The notes beneath the pieces were generated by a model, which saw only the letters and a list, made by a program, of their open reading frames with translations, searched no databases and was not told the DNA's origin. From Prochlorococcus sp. AG-463-F15 (GTDB lineage Bacteria > Cyanobacteriota > Cyanobacteriia > PCC-6307 > Cyanobiaceae), in NCBI GenBank assembly GCA_003211755.1, contig QCRS01000008.1:1-35693 (forward strand): a stretch of DNA of 35,693 bases, given 5' to 3'. Position numbers and translations under genes: made by a program. Shown in pieces: positions 6,941-16,797 of the stretch. How positions within the stretch are numbered: the stretch's first letter is position 1; each line of letters opens with the position of its first letter.

Positions 6941-7198
6941 ATGCCAAGTACTGAATATTTAACTAGACAGCTCTTCTTATTTCTTTCCGATATAAGTCAC
7001 CCAATAGAAGGAACATTTTATTTAATTTTAATAGCTCTCATAGTGAGATGGAGATTTCCAATAATTTGGAATAATTTCCTGAAAAGGATTTCAGCACCTA
7101 TTGAAACGAATATGAATCAAAAAGATCTAAATCCGGACATCGAGTCTCAAGCAATACTGAATGATGCTTCTGAATTAAATAACTCACTAGATGATTAA
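6941..7198 (+). CDS. Small single-pass membrane protein (hypothetical)
   Basis: The 85-aa product starts at ATG 6941. An N-terminal region (MPSTEYLTRQLFLFLSDISHPIEG) leads into one hydrophobic helix (about 25-35, TFYLILIALIV) and then a basic patch (RWRFPIIWNNFLKR). The tail of about 40 residues is acidic and Asn-rich (NPDIESQAILNDASELNNSLDD). No family is recognised. The basic patch just after the helix suggests the tail is cytoplasmic. It sits alone between the psaL terminator and the psaB terminator, so it has its own promoter if expressed. The ORF is AT-rich like the local background, so coding status is only moderately supported. Confidence 0.5.
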   Translation: MPSTEYLTRQLFLFLSDISHPIEGTFYLILIALIVRWRFPIIWNNFLKRISAPIETNMNQKDLNPDIESQAILNDASELNNSLDD

Positions 7199-7533
7199 TA
7201 AATAGCTATTCGAGTTAAGACAATACTTTAGGAAGGAAATATTATTGCCAAACAGAAATACAATCGAGTATATGAATACAAAGACTTGATACTAGGCTTT
7301 GTAAGGTCTCCAAGAACTTTATATGTGCTTAGTCAACATTGATGATGCTTATTTAACTACTTTTCATTCAATTCCATTATATTTGAGGATGGATTAATCA
7401 GTGACTTGGTTTTCATTGAAAGGCCTTCAACCTTGTCAATTCCAGTAGTTATTAGTTTGTTTTTAGATATAGACATCCTTCTTGAAACCCTTACTTTCTA
7501 TTTCTTAGACAAGTAATCTTGGCCTGTAAGTTT
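7199..7533. other. Intergenic region with no recognised feature
   Basis: This is 335 bases of AT-rich sequence between the small ORF at 6941 and the psaAB terminator. I find no ORF with coding character, tRNA or strong inverted repeat on either strand. An uncharacterised small RNA cannot be excluded by eye. Confidence 0.6.
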
Positions 7534-7570
7534 AAAAAAATCCCCGTCAGTGAATAGCTGACGGGGATTT
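7534..7570 (-). terminator. Rho-independent terminator of psaA-psaB
   Basis: Read on the minus strand, ATCCCCGTCAG pairs perfectly with CTGACGGGGAT around a 7-base loop and is followed by a run of T (the A run at 7534-7540 on the plus strand). It is a GC-rich stem in AT-rich surroundings, 33 bases after the psaB stop. Confidence 0.93.
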
Positions 7571-7602
7571 ACCTCTCGTTTAGTTGACCTTGTAAATAGG
7601 TT

Positions 7603-9831
7603 TTATCCGAATTTACCTGCAGTTGAACCGATCACGAAGGCGGCATATGTAATTGCCGTTCCGACAACGAAGTGGGTAACACCCGTTAGTCGAGCCTGCA
7701 CGATTGAGAGAGCAACAGGCTTATCTCTCCAACCAACTAGGTTGGCGATAGGCGTACGTTGATGTGCCCATACAAGAGTTTCAATTAGCTCTTGCCAGTA
7801 ACCCCTCCAGGAAATCAGGAACATAAACCCTGTTGCCCATATCAAGTGCCCGAATAAGAATATCCAAGCCCAGACAGATAATGAGTTAACACCAAATGGG
7901 TTATATCCATTGATTAACTGTGAGCTGTTGAGCCACAGATAATCTCTAAACCAACCCATTAGATAGGTCCCTGATTCATTGAATTGAGCTACATTTCCTT
8001 GCCATATGGCTAGGTGCTTCCAATGCCAGTAGAACTGAACCCATGCGATTGTGTTGACGGCCCAGAAAAGAGCCATATATGTTGCGTCCCAAGCTGAAGA
8101 GTCACATGTACCCCCTCTACCTGGACCGTCGCATGGATAAGCGTAGCCAAAGTCCTTTTTGTCTGGGATCAACTTCGTTCCTCTTGCATCCAAAGCACCT
8201 TTGATAAGGATCAAAGCTGTTGTATGCACACCCAATGCAATACCGTGGTGAACCAAAAAGTCAGCTGGTCCAATTGGAAGGAAGTTGCTCGTCGCGTCAG
8301 ACGCGTTGATCATATCCATCCAATAGTGATTGCCTGGAATTTGTTGAGAAGCGATAGTCGCTGCACTATTGGAATTAGCTAACAGTGCATCGATTCCATA
8401 CATCATTTTTCCGCTAGCAGCTTGAATAAACTGTGCGAAAACTGGTTCGATCAGGATTTGCTTCTCAGGTGTGCCGAATGCAATTACTACATCGTTATGG
8501 ACATATAAGCCCAAGGTATGGAAACCGAGGAGCATGCATACCCAGCTGAGATGACTAATTAGTGCTTCTTTGGTCCCTAAAACTCTTGCAAGAACGTTGT
8601 CTTTGTTGAGTTCTGGATCATAGTCACGTACAAAAAAGATTGCACCGTGAGAGAAGGCTCCACACATCAACAAAATCGCAATGTATTGATGATGTGTATA
8701 AAGAGCTGCTTGAGTTGTGTAGTCCCTAGCTATGTAGGCATAGGAGGGTAATGCACCCATATGGTGCGCCACTAAACTGCAAACAGTTCCGAGGGCCGCT
8801 AGAGCTAGACCAAGTTGGAAGTGGAGAGAATTGTTGACAGTTTCATAAATTCCCTTGTGACTAATACCGAAATGCCCTGTGTGAGGGTCATTTGGATGGT
8901 CAGTGTTGTGCCCTTCTGTGATTTCCCTCAGAGTGTGGCCAATACCAAATGTGTTTCGGTACATATGACCACCAATGATCATCACTACGCCAAGTGCGAG
9001 GTGGTGATGAGCAATATCAGTTAGCCAAAGAGATTCAGTCCCTGGATGCAAGCCACCCATAAAGGTATACATTGCGGTTCCGGCACCCTGCGAGGTGCCA
9101 AAAACATGTTCCAAAGAATCTGGATTCTGGGCATAGGCACCCCAGTTACCAGTAAAGAAAGGGGCTAAACCCGCTGGGTGGGGAAGCACTGTTAGCCAGT
9201 TATCCCAACCAACATGTTGTCCACGGGACTCAGGAATAGCTACGTGGACAAGGTGTGCATTCCAGGCGATATTGCTGAAACCAAATAGGACAGCAATGTG
9301 GTGGTTTAGTTGAGCTTCAGCATTTTTGAACCATGCCAAAGAGGGACGGAACTTTGGCTGAAGATGCAACCAACCTGCAAAGAGGAGCCAACAAACCAAG
9401 ATGTTGATGAAGATTGCACCTTGGAATAGTTGCTCATTTGTGCGCATTCCGATGGTGTACCACCAGTGGTAAAGACCGGAATAAGCAATATTTACAGGGC
9501 CACTTGCACCTGCTTGGGTCATGGCATCAGTAATGCCTTGTCCAAAGTGGGGATCCCAGATTGCGTGTGCAATGGGACGAACATGCAGTGGGTCAGTGAC
9601 CCATTGCTCAAAGTTGCCTTGCCAGGCGATATGGAACAGGTTCCCAGCAACCCAAAGACCAATGATTGCAAGATGACCGAAATGTGTGGAGAAAATCTTT
9701 TGATAAAGACGCTCCTCGGTCATGCCATCGTGGCTCTCAAAATCGTGAGCCGTGGCGATGCCGTACCAAATACGACGGGTTGTGGGGTCCTGTGCCAGAC
9801 CCTGACTAAACGAAGGAAATTTCGTTGCCAT
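7603..9831 (-). CDS. psaB: Photosystem I P700 apoprotein A2
   Basis: PsaB is one half of the PSI reaction-centre heterodimer. It binds half of P700, antenna chlorophyll and two of the four Cys ligands of the shared 4Fe-4S centre FX. The 742-aa product (family length about 734-742) starts [32 protein letters not shown], a classic PsaB N-terminus. The FX motif [18 protein letters not shown] lies about three-quarters through. The C-terminal helices include the [21 protein letters not shown] region. It begins 22 bases after the psaA stop, so the two are one transcript closed by the hairpin at 7534. No anomaly was seen. Confidence 0.98.
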   Translation of the reverse strand: MATKFPSFSQGLAQDPTTRRIWYGIATAHDFESHDGMTEERLYQKIFSTHFGHLAIIGLWVAGNLFHIAWQGNFEQWVTDPLHVRPIAHAIWDPHFGQGITDAMTQAGASGPVNIAYSGLYHWWYTIGMRTNEQLFQGAIFINILVCWLLFAGWLHLQPKFRPSLAWFKNAEAQLNHHIAVLFGFSNIAWNAHLVHVAIPESRGQHVGWDNWLTVLPHPAGLAPFFTGNWGAYAQNPDSLEHVFGTSQGAGTAMYTFMGGLHPGTESLWLTDIAHHHLALGVVMIIGGHMYRNTFGIGHTLREITEGHNTDHPNDPHTGHFGISHKGIYETVNNSLHFQLGLALAALGTVCSLVAHHMGALPSYAYIARDYTTQAALYTHHQYIAILLMCGAFSHGAIFFVRDYDPELNKDNVLARVLGTKEALISHLSWVCMLLGFHTLGLYVHNDVVIAFGTPEKQILIEPVFAQFIQAASGKMMYGIDALLANSNSAATIASQQIPGNHYWMDMINASDATSNFLPIGPADFLVHHGIALGVHTTALILIKGALDARGTKLIPDKKDFGYAYPCDGPGRGGTCDSSAWDATYMALFWAVNTIAWVQFYWHWKHLAIWQGNVAQFNESGTYLMGWFRDYLWLNSSQLINGYNPFGVNSLSVWAWIFLFGHLIWATGFMFLISWRGYWQELIETLVWAHQRTPIANLVGWRDKPVALSIVQARLTGVTHFVVGTAITYAAFVIGSTAGKFG

Positions 9832-9853
9832 GTGGGAATAAGGTCAGGAGAGG

Positions 9854-12133
9854 TCAGCCGAGGCCAATAAGGCGGGCGTGGAAGAAGGCCCAGGTGGTAA
9901 CTATTCCGCCTAGGAGGAAGTGAGTAACACCTACTGCACGGCCTTGGGTGATAGATAGAGCTCGTGGTTGGATTGTTGGTGCCAACTTGAGCTTGCTATG
10001 AGCCCAAATGATGGACTCAAACAATTCTTGCCAATAGCCGCGGCCTGTGAATAAGAACATCAGGCTGAATGCCCAGATGAAATGGGCGCCAAGGAACAAC
10101 AAGCTGTAGCCAGCTGTTGCTTGACCATAGCCAGTAAGTACCTGTGAGGATTGAGCCCATAGGAAATCACGCAGCCACCCATTGATTGTGATGGAGCTTT
10201 GCGCAAAGTTTCCACCAGTGAGTCCCCATACATCGCTTTGCATCTTCCAAGAGAAATAGAAGATAACTACGGAAAGGGAGTTGTACATCCAGAAGAGACC
10301 TAGGAATACATGGTCCCATGAGGAAACCTGACATGTACCTCCACGTCCTGGGCCATCACAAGGGAAGCGGAAACCAAGCTTTGCCTTATCAGGAATCAAG
10401 CGTGAGCTTCTTGCATAAAGGACACCCTTTAGAAGAATTAGGAGGGTTACATGGATGGTGAAAGCATGTACATGGTGGATCATTAAATCCGCCGTTCCCA
10501 AGGGTATTGAGAAAGCATCACTAACCCCACCAGGAATTGGACCAGCTCCAACAAGATCTCCTGTTCCTACAGAACCTTTCCAGAGATTTTGTACCCACTG
10601 AGCAAGTACTGGCTGTAATTGGATGGCAGTGTCGCTAAACATGTCACTTGGACGTCCCAGTGCGCGCATTACATCGTTGTGGATATAAAGCCCAAAGCTA
10701 TGGAAACCAATAAACATGCAAACCCAGTTCAGTTGACTGATGATTGCGTCACGCGCTTTCAATATTCGATCAAGAACGTTGTCTATATGTAGAGCTGGAT
10801 CGTAGTCACGAATCATGGCAATTCCGCCATGTGCAGCAGCACCACAAATAAACAACCCTCCTATCCACATGTGATGAGTGAAAAGGCCAAGGACAGTTGG
10901 GTAATCAAGTGACAGATATGGATAGGCAGGAAGTGCATATTGATGATGAGCAACAACAATGCTTCCAGAACCAATCATCGCCAGATTGATACTTAGCTGA
11001 CCATGCCAGCTATTGCTTAAGAAATCGAAGATTCCTTCATGCCCTTTTGGAGCAGGGAAGAGGATGGGATCACCTTTATGGTTATCCATAATTTCCTTCA
11101 TCCTGTGGCCAACTCCGTGGACGCTATTGCCCCACATGTGGCCACCGATAATTGCAAACACACCCCATGCCAAATGGTGATGGGAGATGTCTGTCATCCA
11201 GAGACTTCCTGTAACTGGATTTAAGCCTCCTTTATTGGTGAGGATATCGCTAAAGGCCCACCAATTAAGAGTGAAGAAATTTTCAACTGTGCGACCAGCG
11301 AGGCTAGGAAAAATCTGTCCTGCTACTTGAGGGTCACAGAGCCTGGTGGAGAGGTTGGTAATGTCGGCAGCGCTAGCAATGGTTACGCCATCAACAACAA
11401 GCGGCGAGCCGGCATCAATGGCATCCATCATTGCCGCAACAGGTGCACCGATATGAATCAGGTGACCAGCCCAGGCAATTGATCCCAAACCAAACAGAAC
11501 AATCTGATGGTGCTGCATCATTGGTTCAATTTTTTGGAACCAACTCAGCTTTGGAGCTGCCTTGTGATAGTGGTAGATACCTCCATGGAGCATTAAACCC
11601 GCAAACACAACAGCACCAATGGCTAATGCCATTAACTGTGTCTCGCTGGTGATGCCCCAAGATCTCCACATCTGGAAAATACCTGAGGTGATCTGAAGGC
11701 CATGGAATCCGGCCCCCACATCACCATTCATCACTTCTTGCCCCACAATTGGCCAGACAACCTGCGCACTAGGTTTTACATGCGTTGGGTCTGCTAACCA
11801 ACCGGAGTAATTAGAGAAGCGAGCGCCATGGAAAAAGGCACCACTCATCCAGATGAAGACGATTGCTAGATGACCGAAGTGGGCCGAAAAGATCTTTCGG
11901 CTTGTTTCTTCAAGATCACCTATATGGGTGTCAAAGTCGTGAGCGTCAGCGTGGAGATTCCAAATCCATGTTGTGGTTTTGGGTCCTTTAGCGAGGCTTC
12001 GTGACCAGAAACCGGCATTACCGGCTTTTTCAAGATCGGCTGGGACATGGTCCCTGTCGACAGGCTGGTTATAAGGAGTCGGAACTCCTGAAGCGTTTGC
12101 TTTCTCCCCACGTTCTGGTGGGCTAATGGTCAT
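9854..12133 (-). CDS. psaA: Photosystem I P700 apoprotein A1
   Basis: PsaA is the partner of PsaB in the thylakoid PSI core and binds the other half of P700, A0/A1 cofactors and two ligands of FX. The product has 759 aa from ATG 12133. The N-terminal [31 protein letters not shown] is followed by [15 protein letters not shown], typical of PsaA. The FX motif [18 protein letters not shown] is present, and the C-terminus ends [34 protein letters not shown] lumenal loop around [22 protein letters not shown] shows picocyanobacterial variation. psaB follows after 22 bases. The 5' leader carries two clean hairpins and a GAGG about 10 bases before the ATG. Confidence 0.98.
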   Translation of the reverse strand: MTISPPERGEKANASGVPTPYNQPVDRDHVPADLEKAGNAGFWSRSLAKGPKTTTWIWNLHADAHDFDTHIGDLEETSRKIFSAHFGHLAIVFIWMSGAFFHGARFSNYSGWLADPTHVKPSAQVVWPIVGQEVMNGDVGAGFHGLQITSGIFQMWRSWGITSETQLMALAIGAVVFAGLMLHGGIYHYHKAAPKLSWFQKIEPMMQHHQIVLFGLGSIAWAGHLIHIGAPVAAMMDAIDAGSPLVVDGVTIASAADITNLSTRLCDPQVAGQIFPSLAGRTVENFFTLNWWAFSDILTNKGGLNPVTGSLWMTDISHHHLAWGVFAIIGGHMWGNSVHGVGHRMKEIMDNHKGDPILFPAPKGHEGIFDFLSNSWHGQLSINLAMIGSGSIVVAHHQYALPAYPYLSLDYPTVLGLFTHHMWIGGLFICGAAAHGGIAMIRDYDPALHIDNVLDRILKARDAIISQLNWVCMFIGFHSFGLYIHNDVMRALGRPSDMFSDTAIQLQPVLAQWVQNLWKGSVGTGDLVGAGPIPGGVSDAFSIPLGTADLMIHHVHAFTIHVTLLILLKGVLYARSSRLIPDKAKLGFRFPCDGPGRGGTCQVSSWDHVFLGLFWMYNSLSVVIFYFSWKMQSDVWGLTGGNFAQSSITINGWLRDFLWAQSSQVLTGYGQATAGYSLLFLGAHFIWAFSLMFLFTGRGYWQELFESIIWAHSKLKLAPTIQPRALSITQGRAVGVTHFLLGGIVTTWAFFHARLIGLG

Positions 12134-12161
12134 CGAGAGATTCCTCGAGGTATGGGATCGA

Positions 12162-12201
12162 GGTGGTTTTCCACCGCATAGACAAGGGTTGAAACTTGTC
12201 T
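12162..12201 (-). promoter_or_regulatory. Paired hairpins in the psaA 5' leader
   Basis: Just upstream of the psaA ATG lie two perfect inverted repeats. GGTGG-TTTT-CCACC spans 12162-12175, and AGACAAG-8nt-CTTGTCT spans 12180-12201. Read towards psaA they are consecutive stems 28 to 68 bases before the start codon. Read on the plus strand the second stem is followed by TTTT, so it could instead be a weak forward terminator. A role in light-dependent translation or mRNA stability is possible but only inferred. Confidence 0.45.
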
Positions 12202-12364
12202 TTTGCCATAAGTCACCACTACTTTATTTGGTAGAGCTGACTTGTGGATGTAAGTGTCAGCAAGGGATTTCCTTTGCTAACACTGTTGAAAGGGTTCCCT
12301 GGTTTAGGGTCCGCATCCTAAAAGCTTAGAACCGAGAGTCTGTTACTACCTGGCCACGTAACAA

Positions 12365-13450
12365 ATGTTCTACCCACTGGGCATTCCTACCTGCTTTTGG
12401 AAATATCGCAAAATGCTTGTGGGCCTTCTTGTTGCATTGCTTTTGCACTTCTTTTCAGCTTTTCCTGTCAGCGCCTTATCTAACTTTTCATCTGATGAAG
12501 GAGGACTCAATAACGAAGAATTGGTTGAATCCAAACCTTTTGAAGGTGGATTGCAAGAGGTGTCTCCTCCAGTAGGAACTGAAAAAATTCGAGAAAGATT
12601 AGGGCGTTACCACCCTCAATTGAGCCTTTTGTCTCCCTCGCAAGAGGAAATTCTTTTAAAAGGAATTAACGAAAAGTGGGAGCTTGTTTTTAATTTGAGT
12701 GATTGGCCTTTAGCTGAAGATGCTGAATTGGGCTTAGGACCTCATCTTGTCGTTCAGGTGGATGATGACCACCCAATTCGAATCGCTTCTTCAGTTGGGC
12801 AAAGGATCGTGATACCTATGGATGGATTAAATCCAGGCACACACAGGATAGGAGCTTATCTTGCCTTTCCTTGGGGAGAAGCTTTAAAGGAACCAGGTAC
12901 AAGTATTCAATCGAGAATTAGTTTCTTCAAAAAAACTGAGGGGACACAACCAGACCTTGATCAACCTTGGTTGACAGTTGTAAGCCCTTCTACCTTGACT
13001 TTTAAAGAACCATTATTAATTGATACTTTAATATGGAATGCACCTTTGCAAGGTTTAAAGGAAGGGGATGATAGATGGAGATTGAATATAATTATTAATG
13101 GTGATAGTTTTTTGATGGATCGTCAGGAGGCTATTTGGGTAAAAGGACTTGATTCAGGAACAAATGTTGTTCAATTTCAACTATTGGATACTTTTGGGGA
13201 GCTTATTGATCCGATTTTCAATAACCAGTTAAGGCTTTTTAACAGTTCCGACGCTGAAGACCCAATTTGGTTGGATTCAATCTTGAGCCCAAATGATTTG
13301 TTCAAATTGCTAGGAGAGAATGATGAGTCAAAGGTAACTTCACTATCTAAAGATCAAAGTGGTTTTGAGAATCAATTTACTCTTCCAAAAGAAAAAGATG
13401 ATCCTTCAATTGCAAAATATGAGTTACTTTTTCCACTACAGCCAAAGTAA
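12365..13450 (+). CDS. Exported protein with two internal repeat domains (unknown function)
   Basis: The product is 361 aa from ATG 12365. ATG 12413, preceded by a weak GGAA, gives a shorter and more typical signal peptide, MLVGLLVALLLHFFSAFPVSA, with a likely signal peptidase I site after VSA. After an acidic linker there are two analogous beta-rich domains, about 85-188 and 203-292. Each opens L(S/T)xxSPS (LSLLSPSQEE, LTVVSPSTLT). Each then has a strand ending in a negatively charged or Gly turn (VVQVDDDHP, NIIINGDSF). Each closes with a GL(N/D)xGT strand and a terminal LxF (GLNPGTHRIGAYL...SRISFF, GLDSGTNVVQFQL...QLRLF). This suggests duplication of an Ig-like or FN3-like fold. The C-terminal 70 residues are polar. 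Divergent from psaA. I do not recognise the family; the product is probably periplasmic or lumenal. Confidence 0.75.
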   Translation: MFYPLGIPTCFWKYRKMLVGLLVALLLHFFSAFPVSALSNFSSDEGGLNNEELVESKPFEGGLQEVSPPVGTEKIRERLGRYHPQLSLLSPSQEEILLKGINEKWELVFNLSDWPLAEDAELGLGPHLVVQVDDDHPIRIASSVGQRIVIPMDGLNPGTHRIGAYLAFPWGEALKEPGTSIQSRISFFKKTEGTQPDLDQPWLTVVSPSTLTFKEPLLIDTLIWNAPLQGLKEGDDRWRLNIIINGDSFLMDRQEAIWVKGLDSGTNVVQFQLLDTFGELIDPIFNNQLRLFNSSDAEDPIWLDSILSPNDLFKLLGENDESKVTSLSKDQSGFENQFTLPKEKDDPSIAKYELLFPLQPK

Positions 13451-13699
13451 AAATCTTTCTGATTACTTTATTAAAGTGAAGTATTCTTATTGATTTTATT
13501 GATCTTAACAAGATAGCTTGTCAAAGTAGTTTTGTTAAGACATAGTTTTTATTTAAAGTTAGACATCATTTACTTTCCTTTTTTTTGAAATCCCCTGATT
13601 AACCCTAATTCCTCAAACAGTATTAAAAGAATCGCACTCGGACTTTCTAGTAGTTCCTGGAAATTACTCCAAAGGCTAAAAGCGCGAAAGCATGTTGAT

Positions 13700-15436
13700 T
13701 TGTTGGCTCTTACCCCTGGGGCTGCTTCTCAATTGGATTGCTTATCTGAAGACTTACTAGTTGGCTCAGCTTCTGAAATACTTCTTACGCATTGGCGTCC
13801 AGGTGGTTCATTAATTGTTGTCGGTGCAATAGGGGCTGTTACACGCTTAATAGCGCCTTTATTAGGTAGTAAGGAAGATGATCCAGCTGTAGTTGTATTG
13901 GATGCAAGTGGATTGAATGTTGTACCTGTTTTGGGAGGCCATAAGGCTGGTGCAGAACAGTTGGCTTTGCAGCTAGCTGAGGAATTAGGGGGTAATGCTG
14001 TCCTTACAGGTGATTCGAGTAGCCAAGGACTTCTTCCCTTAGACAGTTTTGGAGAAGCTTGGGGCTGGCAACGTATGGGTGCAAGTTCCTCCTGGCATGA
14101 ATTGATGTTGCATCAGGCGAGAGGAGGGTGTTTGCAAGTTGTTCAGTCTTCAGGCTCTAAATTGTGGTTCACTTCTAAAGCTGCAATTAACTCTTTAGAT
14201 GTTAATAAAAGAGATGAACTTTGCTCACCTAAAAATTTTCTTATTGGTCCATATGCTTCGAAGGAGTGTTGTTGGCATCCATCAACACTCTGGGTTGGGA
14301 TTGGTTGTGAAAGAAATTCAAGCCAAAGTTTGCTTGAACGTGCATTGGAAAATGCTTTAGCAGAAGTTGGTTTGGCCAGTGAGGCTATAGCTGGCTTTGC
14401 AAGTATTGAGCTCAAATCTGATGAGCCTGCTTTGTTAGCTCTTTCGAAGAAGAAAAGTAGGCCTATTCGATTTTTTAAGGCTGAAATGCTTGCACAAGTT
14501 TCTGTGCCCAATCCCTCTGAAGCTGTTAAAGCAGCAGTTGGTTCATCTTCAGTGGCTGAAGCTGCTGCGATTCTGGCTGCAGAAAAAGATGGAATGTTGT
14601 TGAAGGAGAAGCAGGTTTATTTACCTCTACCCGGAGAACAAGGTGCTGTCACGATTGCTATATCTCAAGCAAAGGTACCTTTCGCTCCAAAACTTGGGGA
14701 GCTTCATTTGATTGGGAGTGGTCCAGGCGATCTTGCTTATTTAACTAATGATGCACGTTTTGCTTTGTCAAGAAGTGCAGTTTGGATTGGTTATGAACGT
14801 TATCTAGATTTATTGGAACCAATACGAAGGTGTGATCAAGTGCGTATAGACGGGCAACTCACATATGAGCATGATCGTTGTCGGCAAGCTCTTGAGTTGG
14901 CAAGAGAAGGTATTCGAGTTGCTCTTATATCTTCTGGTGATAGTGGCATTTATGGCATGGCTGGTTTGGCTTTGGAACTCTGGTTAGAGGAACCTGAAAT
15001 TGAGCGTCCAAGCTTCTCGATTCATCCTGGAATCACTGCTGTGCAATTAGCAGCTTCGCGGCTAGGGGGACCCTTGATGAATGATTTCTGTACACTAAGT
15101 CTTAGTGATAAGTTGACTCCTTGGCGAGTAATTAAGGAGCGCCTTAAGGGAGCTCTTATAGGAAACTTTGTAATTGCTATTTATAATCCTAAATCAAATG
15201 ATCGTGATTGGCAGCTTCAATCTGCATTGAATATAATTAGAGAATATCGTGCGGAGAATACTCCAGTAGCATTTGCTCGTCAATTAGCAAGATCAGAGGA
15301 GAAAATCGATGTATATACTCTTGCTAATTGTCCTGTAGATAAAGTTGATATGCTTACGACAGTATTAATAGGGAATACTCAAAGCTTTTTAAAGCATGAT
15401 TATTTTGTTACTCCTCGTGGATATTTAAGCCCTTGA
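13700..15436 (+). CDS. cobJ: CbiG-CobJ fusion, cobalamin corrin-ring synthesis
   Basis: This is a two-enzyme fusion in adenosylcobalamin (in cyanobacteria pseudocobalamin) synthesis. Residues 1-320 are CbiG-like (cobalt-precorrin-5A hydrolase): GGSLIVVGAIGAVTRLIAPLL, VVVLDASGLNVVPVLGGHKAGAEQLA, then STLWVGIGCERNSSQSLLERAL and GFASIELKSDEPALLAL. Residues about 330-578 are the SAM-dependent precorrin-3B C17-methyltransferase CobJ/CbiH: LHLIGSGPGDLAYLT, SSGDSGIYGMAGLAL, HPGITAVQLAASRLGGPLMNDFC, IYNPKS. The fusion is known in cyanobacteria. The annotated start is TTG 13700. The frame stays open upstream to a stop at 13586 without ATG, GTG or TTG, and reads ...IKRIALGLSSSSWKLLQRLKARKHVDLLALTPG. 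A rare start such as ATT is possible. Confidence 0.92.
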   Translation: MLALTPGAASQLDCLSEDLLVGSASEILLTHWRPGGSLIVVGAIGAVTRLIAPLLGSKEDDPAVVVLDASGLNVVPVLGGHKAGAEQLALQLAEELGGNAVLTGDSSSQGLLPLDSFGEAWGWQRMGASSSWHELMLHQARGGCLQVVQSSGSKLWFTSKAAINSLDVNKRDELCSPKNFLIGPYASKECCWHPSTLWVGIGCERNSSQSLLERALENALAEVGLASEAIAGFASIELKSDEPALLALSKKKSRPIRFFKAEMLAQVSVPNPSEAVKAAVGSSSVAEAAAILAAEKDGMLLKEKQVYLPLPGEQGAVTIAISQAKVPFAPKLGELHLIGSGPGDLAYLTNDARFALSRSAVWIGYERYLDLLEPIRRCDQVRIDGQLTYEHDRCRQALELAREGIRVALISSGDSGIYGMAGLALELWLEEPEIERPSFSIHPGITAVQLAASRLGGPLMNDFCTLSLSDKLTPWRVIKERLKGALIGNFVIAIYNPKSNDRDWQLQSALNIIREYRAENTPVAFARQLARSEEKIDVYTLANCPVDKVDMLTTVLIGNTQSFLKHDYFVTPRGYLSP

Positions 15437-15457
15437 AAAGTAGTCAAGCCTTCCTAA

Positions 15458-15531
15458 TCGGGATGACAGGATTCGAACCTGCGGCCCCTTCGTCCCGAAC
15501 GAAGTGCGCTACCAAACTGCGCCACATCCCG
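15458..15531 (-). tRNA. tRNA-Pro (anticodon CGG)
   Basis: On the minus strand the acceptor CGGGATG pairs with CATCCCG and is followed by discriminator A at 15458. The D arm is GGCGCAGTTTGGTAGCGC. The anticodon stem CTTCG/CGAAG encloses a TTCGGGA loop, giving anticodon CGG. The T arm is GCAGGTTCGAATCCTGT. Length is 74 nt, with no encoded CCA. It lies antisense between cobJ and lipA, 21 bases from the cobJ stop. Confidence 0.95.
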
Positions 15532-15613
15532 AAGAGCTGAGTTTAGAAGATTTTGCAAAAAAAGATTGTTTTGCCTCCAGTGTTTCTAGAGTGGTTTTAT
15601 TAGAGGCACTGCC

Positions 15614-16483
15614 TTGCTTAAACCCGATTGGTTACGCGTTAAGGCTCCCCAGCAAGAACGCATTGGCACAGTATCTGACCTTCTGGCAGATTTGAATCTA
15701 AATACGGTTTGTCAAGAAGCTAGTTGTCCAAATATTGGCGAATGCTTTGCAGGTGGCACGGCTACATTTTTGATCATGGGACCAGGCTGTACCAGGGCCT
15801 GCCCTTACTGCGATATTGATTTTGATAAAAGTGTTCGTGCATTGGATCCAACAGAACCCTTTCGCCTTGGAGAAGCGGTTGCTCGTATGGGCCTCAGTCA
15901 TGTTGTGATTACTTCTGTTAATCGTGATGATTTAGTGGATGGTGGAGCTAATCAATTTGTTGCTTGCATTGAACAGATTCGCAATCGTTCTTTGAACACA
16001 ACAATTGAATTATTGGTACCTGACTTTTGTGGAAATTGGGATGCTTTGAGTTGTGTTTTGGATGCAGCACCAAATGTGCTAAATCATAATATTGAGACTG
16101 TACCTAGACTATATAAAAAGACTAGGCCACAGGGAGATTATAAACTTTCTTTAGATCTTTTAAAACGTGTTAGAGATGGCTGGGCTAATGTTTATACAAA
16201 ATCAGGCTTAATGGTTGGTTTGGGAGAAACAGATGATGAAGTGATGAAGGTGATATCAGATTTAAGCTTGCATCACGTTGATATCGTAACGATTGGACAA
16301 TACCTTTCCCCTAGCCCTAAGCACTTGCCAGTACAAAGATATGTCACCCCAAAGGAGTTTGATTGTTATAAAAAATTTGGGGAAGAAGAACTTGGTTTTT
16401 TACAGGTTATTAGTTCACCTTTGACACGTAGTAGTTATCATGCTGGTGAAGTTCAGAAGCTTATGAAAACTCACCCTCGCTGA
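15614..16483 (+). CDS. lipA: Lipoyl synthase (radical SAM)
   Basis: LipA inserts two sulfurs into protein-bound octanoyl groups to make the lipoyl cofactor of 2-oxoacid dehydrogenases and the glycine cleavage H protein. The 289-aa product begins [17 protein letters not shown]. It has the auxiliary-cluster motif [12 protein letters not shown], the radical SAM motif [10 protein letters not shown] (CxxxCxxC), and the C-terminal SSYHAGE with the conserved RSSY(H) that ligates the auxiliary cluster. The start is TTG 15614; an in-frame stop at 15587 leaves no ATG or GTG upstream. Total length matches cyanobacterial LipA. The 3' end is convergent with the YCII gene, with 2 bases between stops. Confidence 0.95.
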   Translation: MLKPDWLRVKAPQQERIGTVSDLLADLNLNTVCQEASCPNIGECFAGGTATFLIMGPGCTRACPYCDIDFDKSVRALDPTEPFRLGEAVARMGLSHVVITSVNRDDLVDGGANQFVACIEQIRNRSLNTTIELLVPDFCGNWDALSCVLDAAPNVLNHNIETVPRLYKKTRPQGDYKLSLDLLKRVRDGWANVYTKSGLMVGLGETDDEVMKVISDLSLHHVDIVTIGQYLSPSPKHLPVQRYVTPKEFDCYKKFGEEELGFLQVISSPLTRSSYHAGEVQKLMKTHPR

Positions 16484-16485
16484 TA

Positions 16486-16794
16486 TTAGATTAATGGCCT
16501 ACCTGAAACTGGGACCCATTCTTGTAGTTTCCATGTTACTAGTCCCGCAAGGATTATGGGATCTCTTTCAATTATAGATTTAGCCTTTTGGAAGGAATCA
16601 GCTTCAATCATTAATAATCCACCACCACCGGGGGCTCCATTTTTGTCGACTAGATAACCACTCGAGACTGTAATTCCTAAATCTTTCAATTTCAATACCC
16701 AAGAATAATGCTCATTGATATATTTCATTCTTACTTCTTGATCAAGCTTGATTGTTTCAGAAGTAAAATGTTCAGTTTTTATATACCAAGGCAT
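16486..16794 (-). CDS. YCII-related (YciI-like) protein
   Basis: This 102-aa single-domain protein starts at ATG 16794. It has the YCII/dimeric alpha-beta barrel layout: NEHYSWVLKLKDLGITVSSGYLVDKNGAPGGGGLLMIEADSFQKAKSIIERDPIILAGLVTWKLQEW. The features are a central helix, the G(Y)L.D..G...GG strand, an EA(D)S..KA helix and the DP motif. YciI-like proteins have a conserved His-Asp proposed to be catalytic, but for most the substrate is unknown. It starts 3 bases before the gltB stop codon region ends on the same strand, so it probably lies directly downstream of gltB in one transcript; any link with ammonia assimilation is inference. Confidence 0.8.
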   Translation of the reverse strand: MPWYIKTEHFTSETIKLDQEVRMKYINEHYSWVLKLKDLGITVSSGYLVDKNGAPGGGGLLMIEADSFQKAKSIIERDPIILAGLVTWKLQEWVPVSGRPLI

Positions 16795-16797
16795 AAA

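Noticed and set aside
9430-9870. 146-aa plus-strand ORF opposite psaB
   Set aside because: It is antisense to highly conserved psaB, Cys-rich and without motifs; a typical shadow of a strongly biased gene.
13504-13539. CTTAACAA...TTGTTAAG inverted repeat before cobJ
   Set aside because: The arms are 8 bp and AT-rich with a 20-base loop and no T run; too weak to call a terminator or operator.
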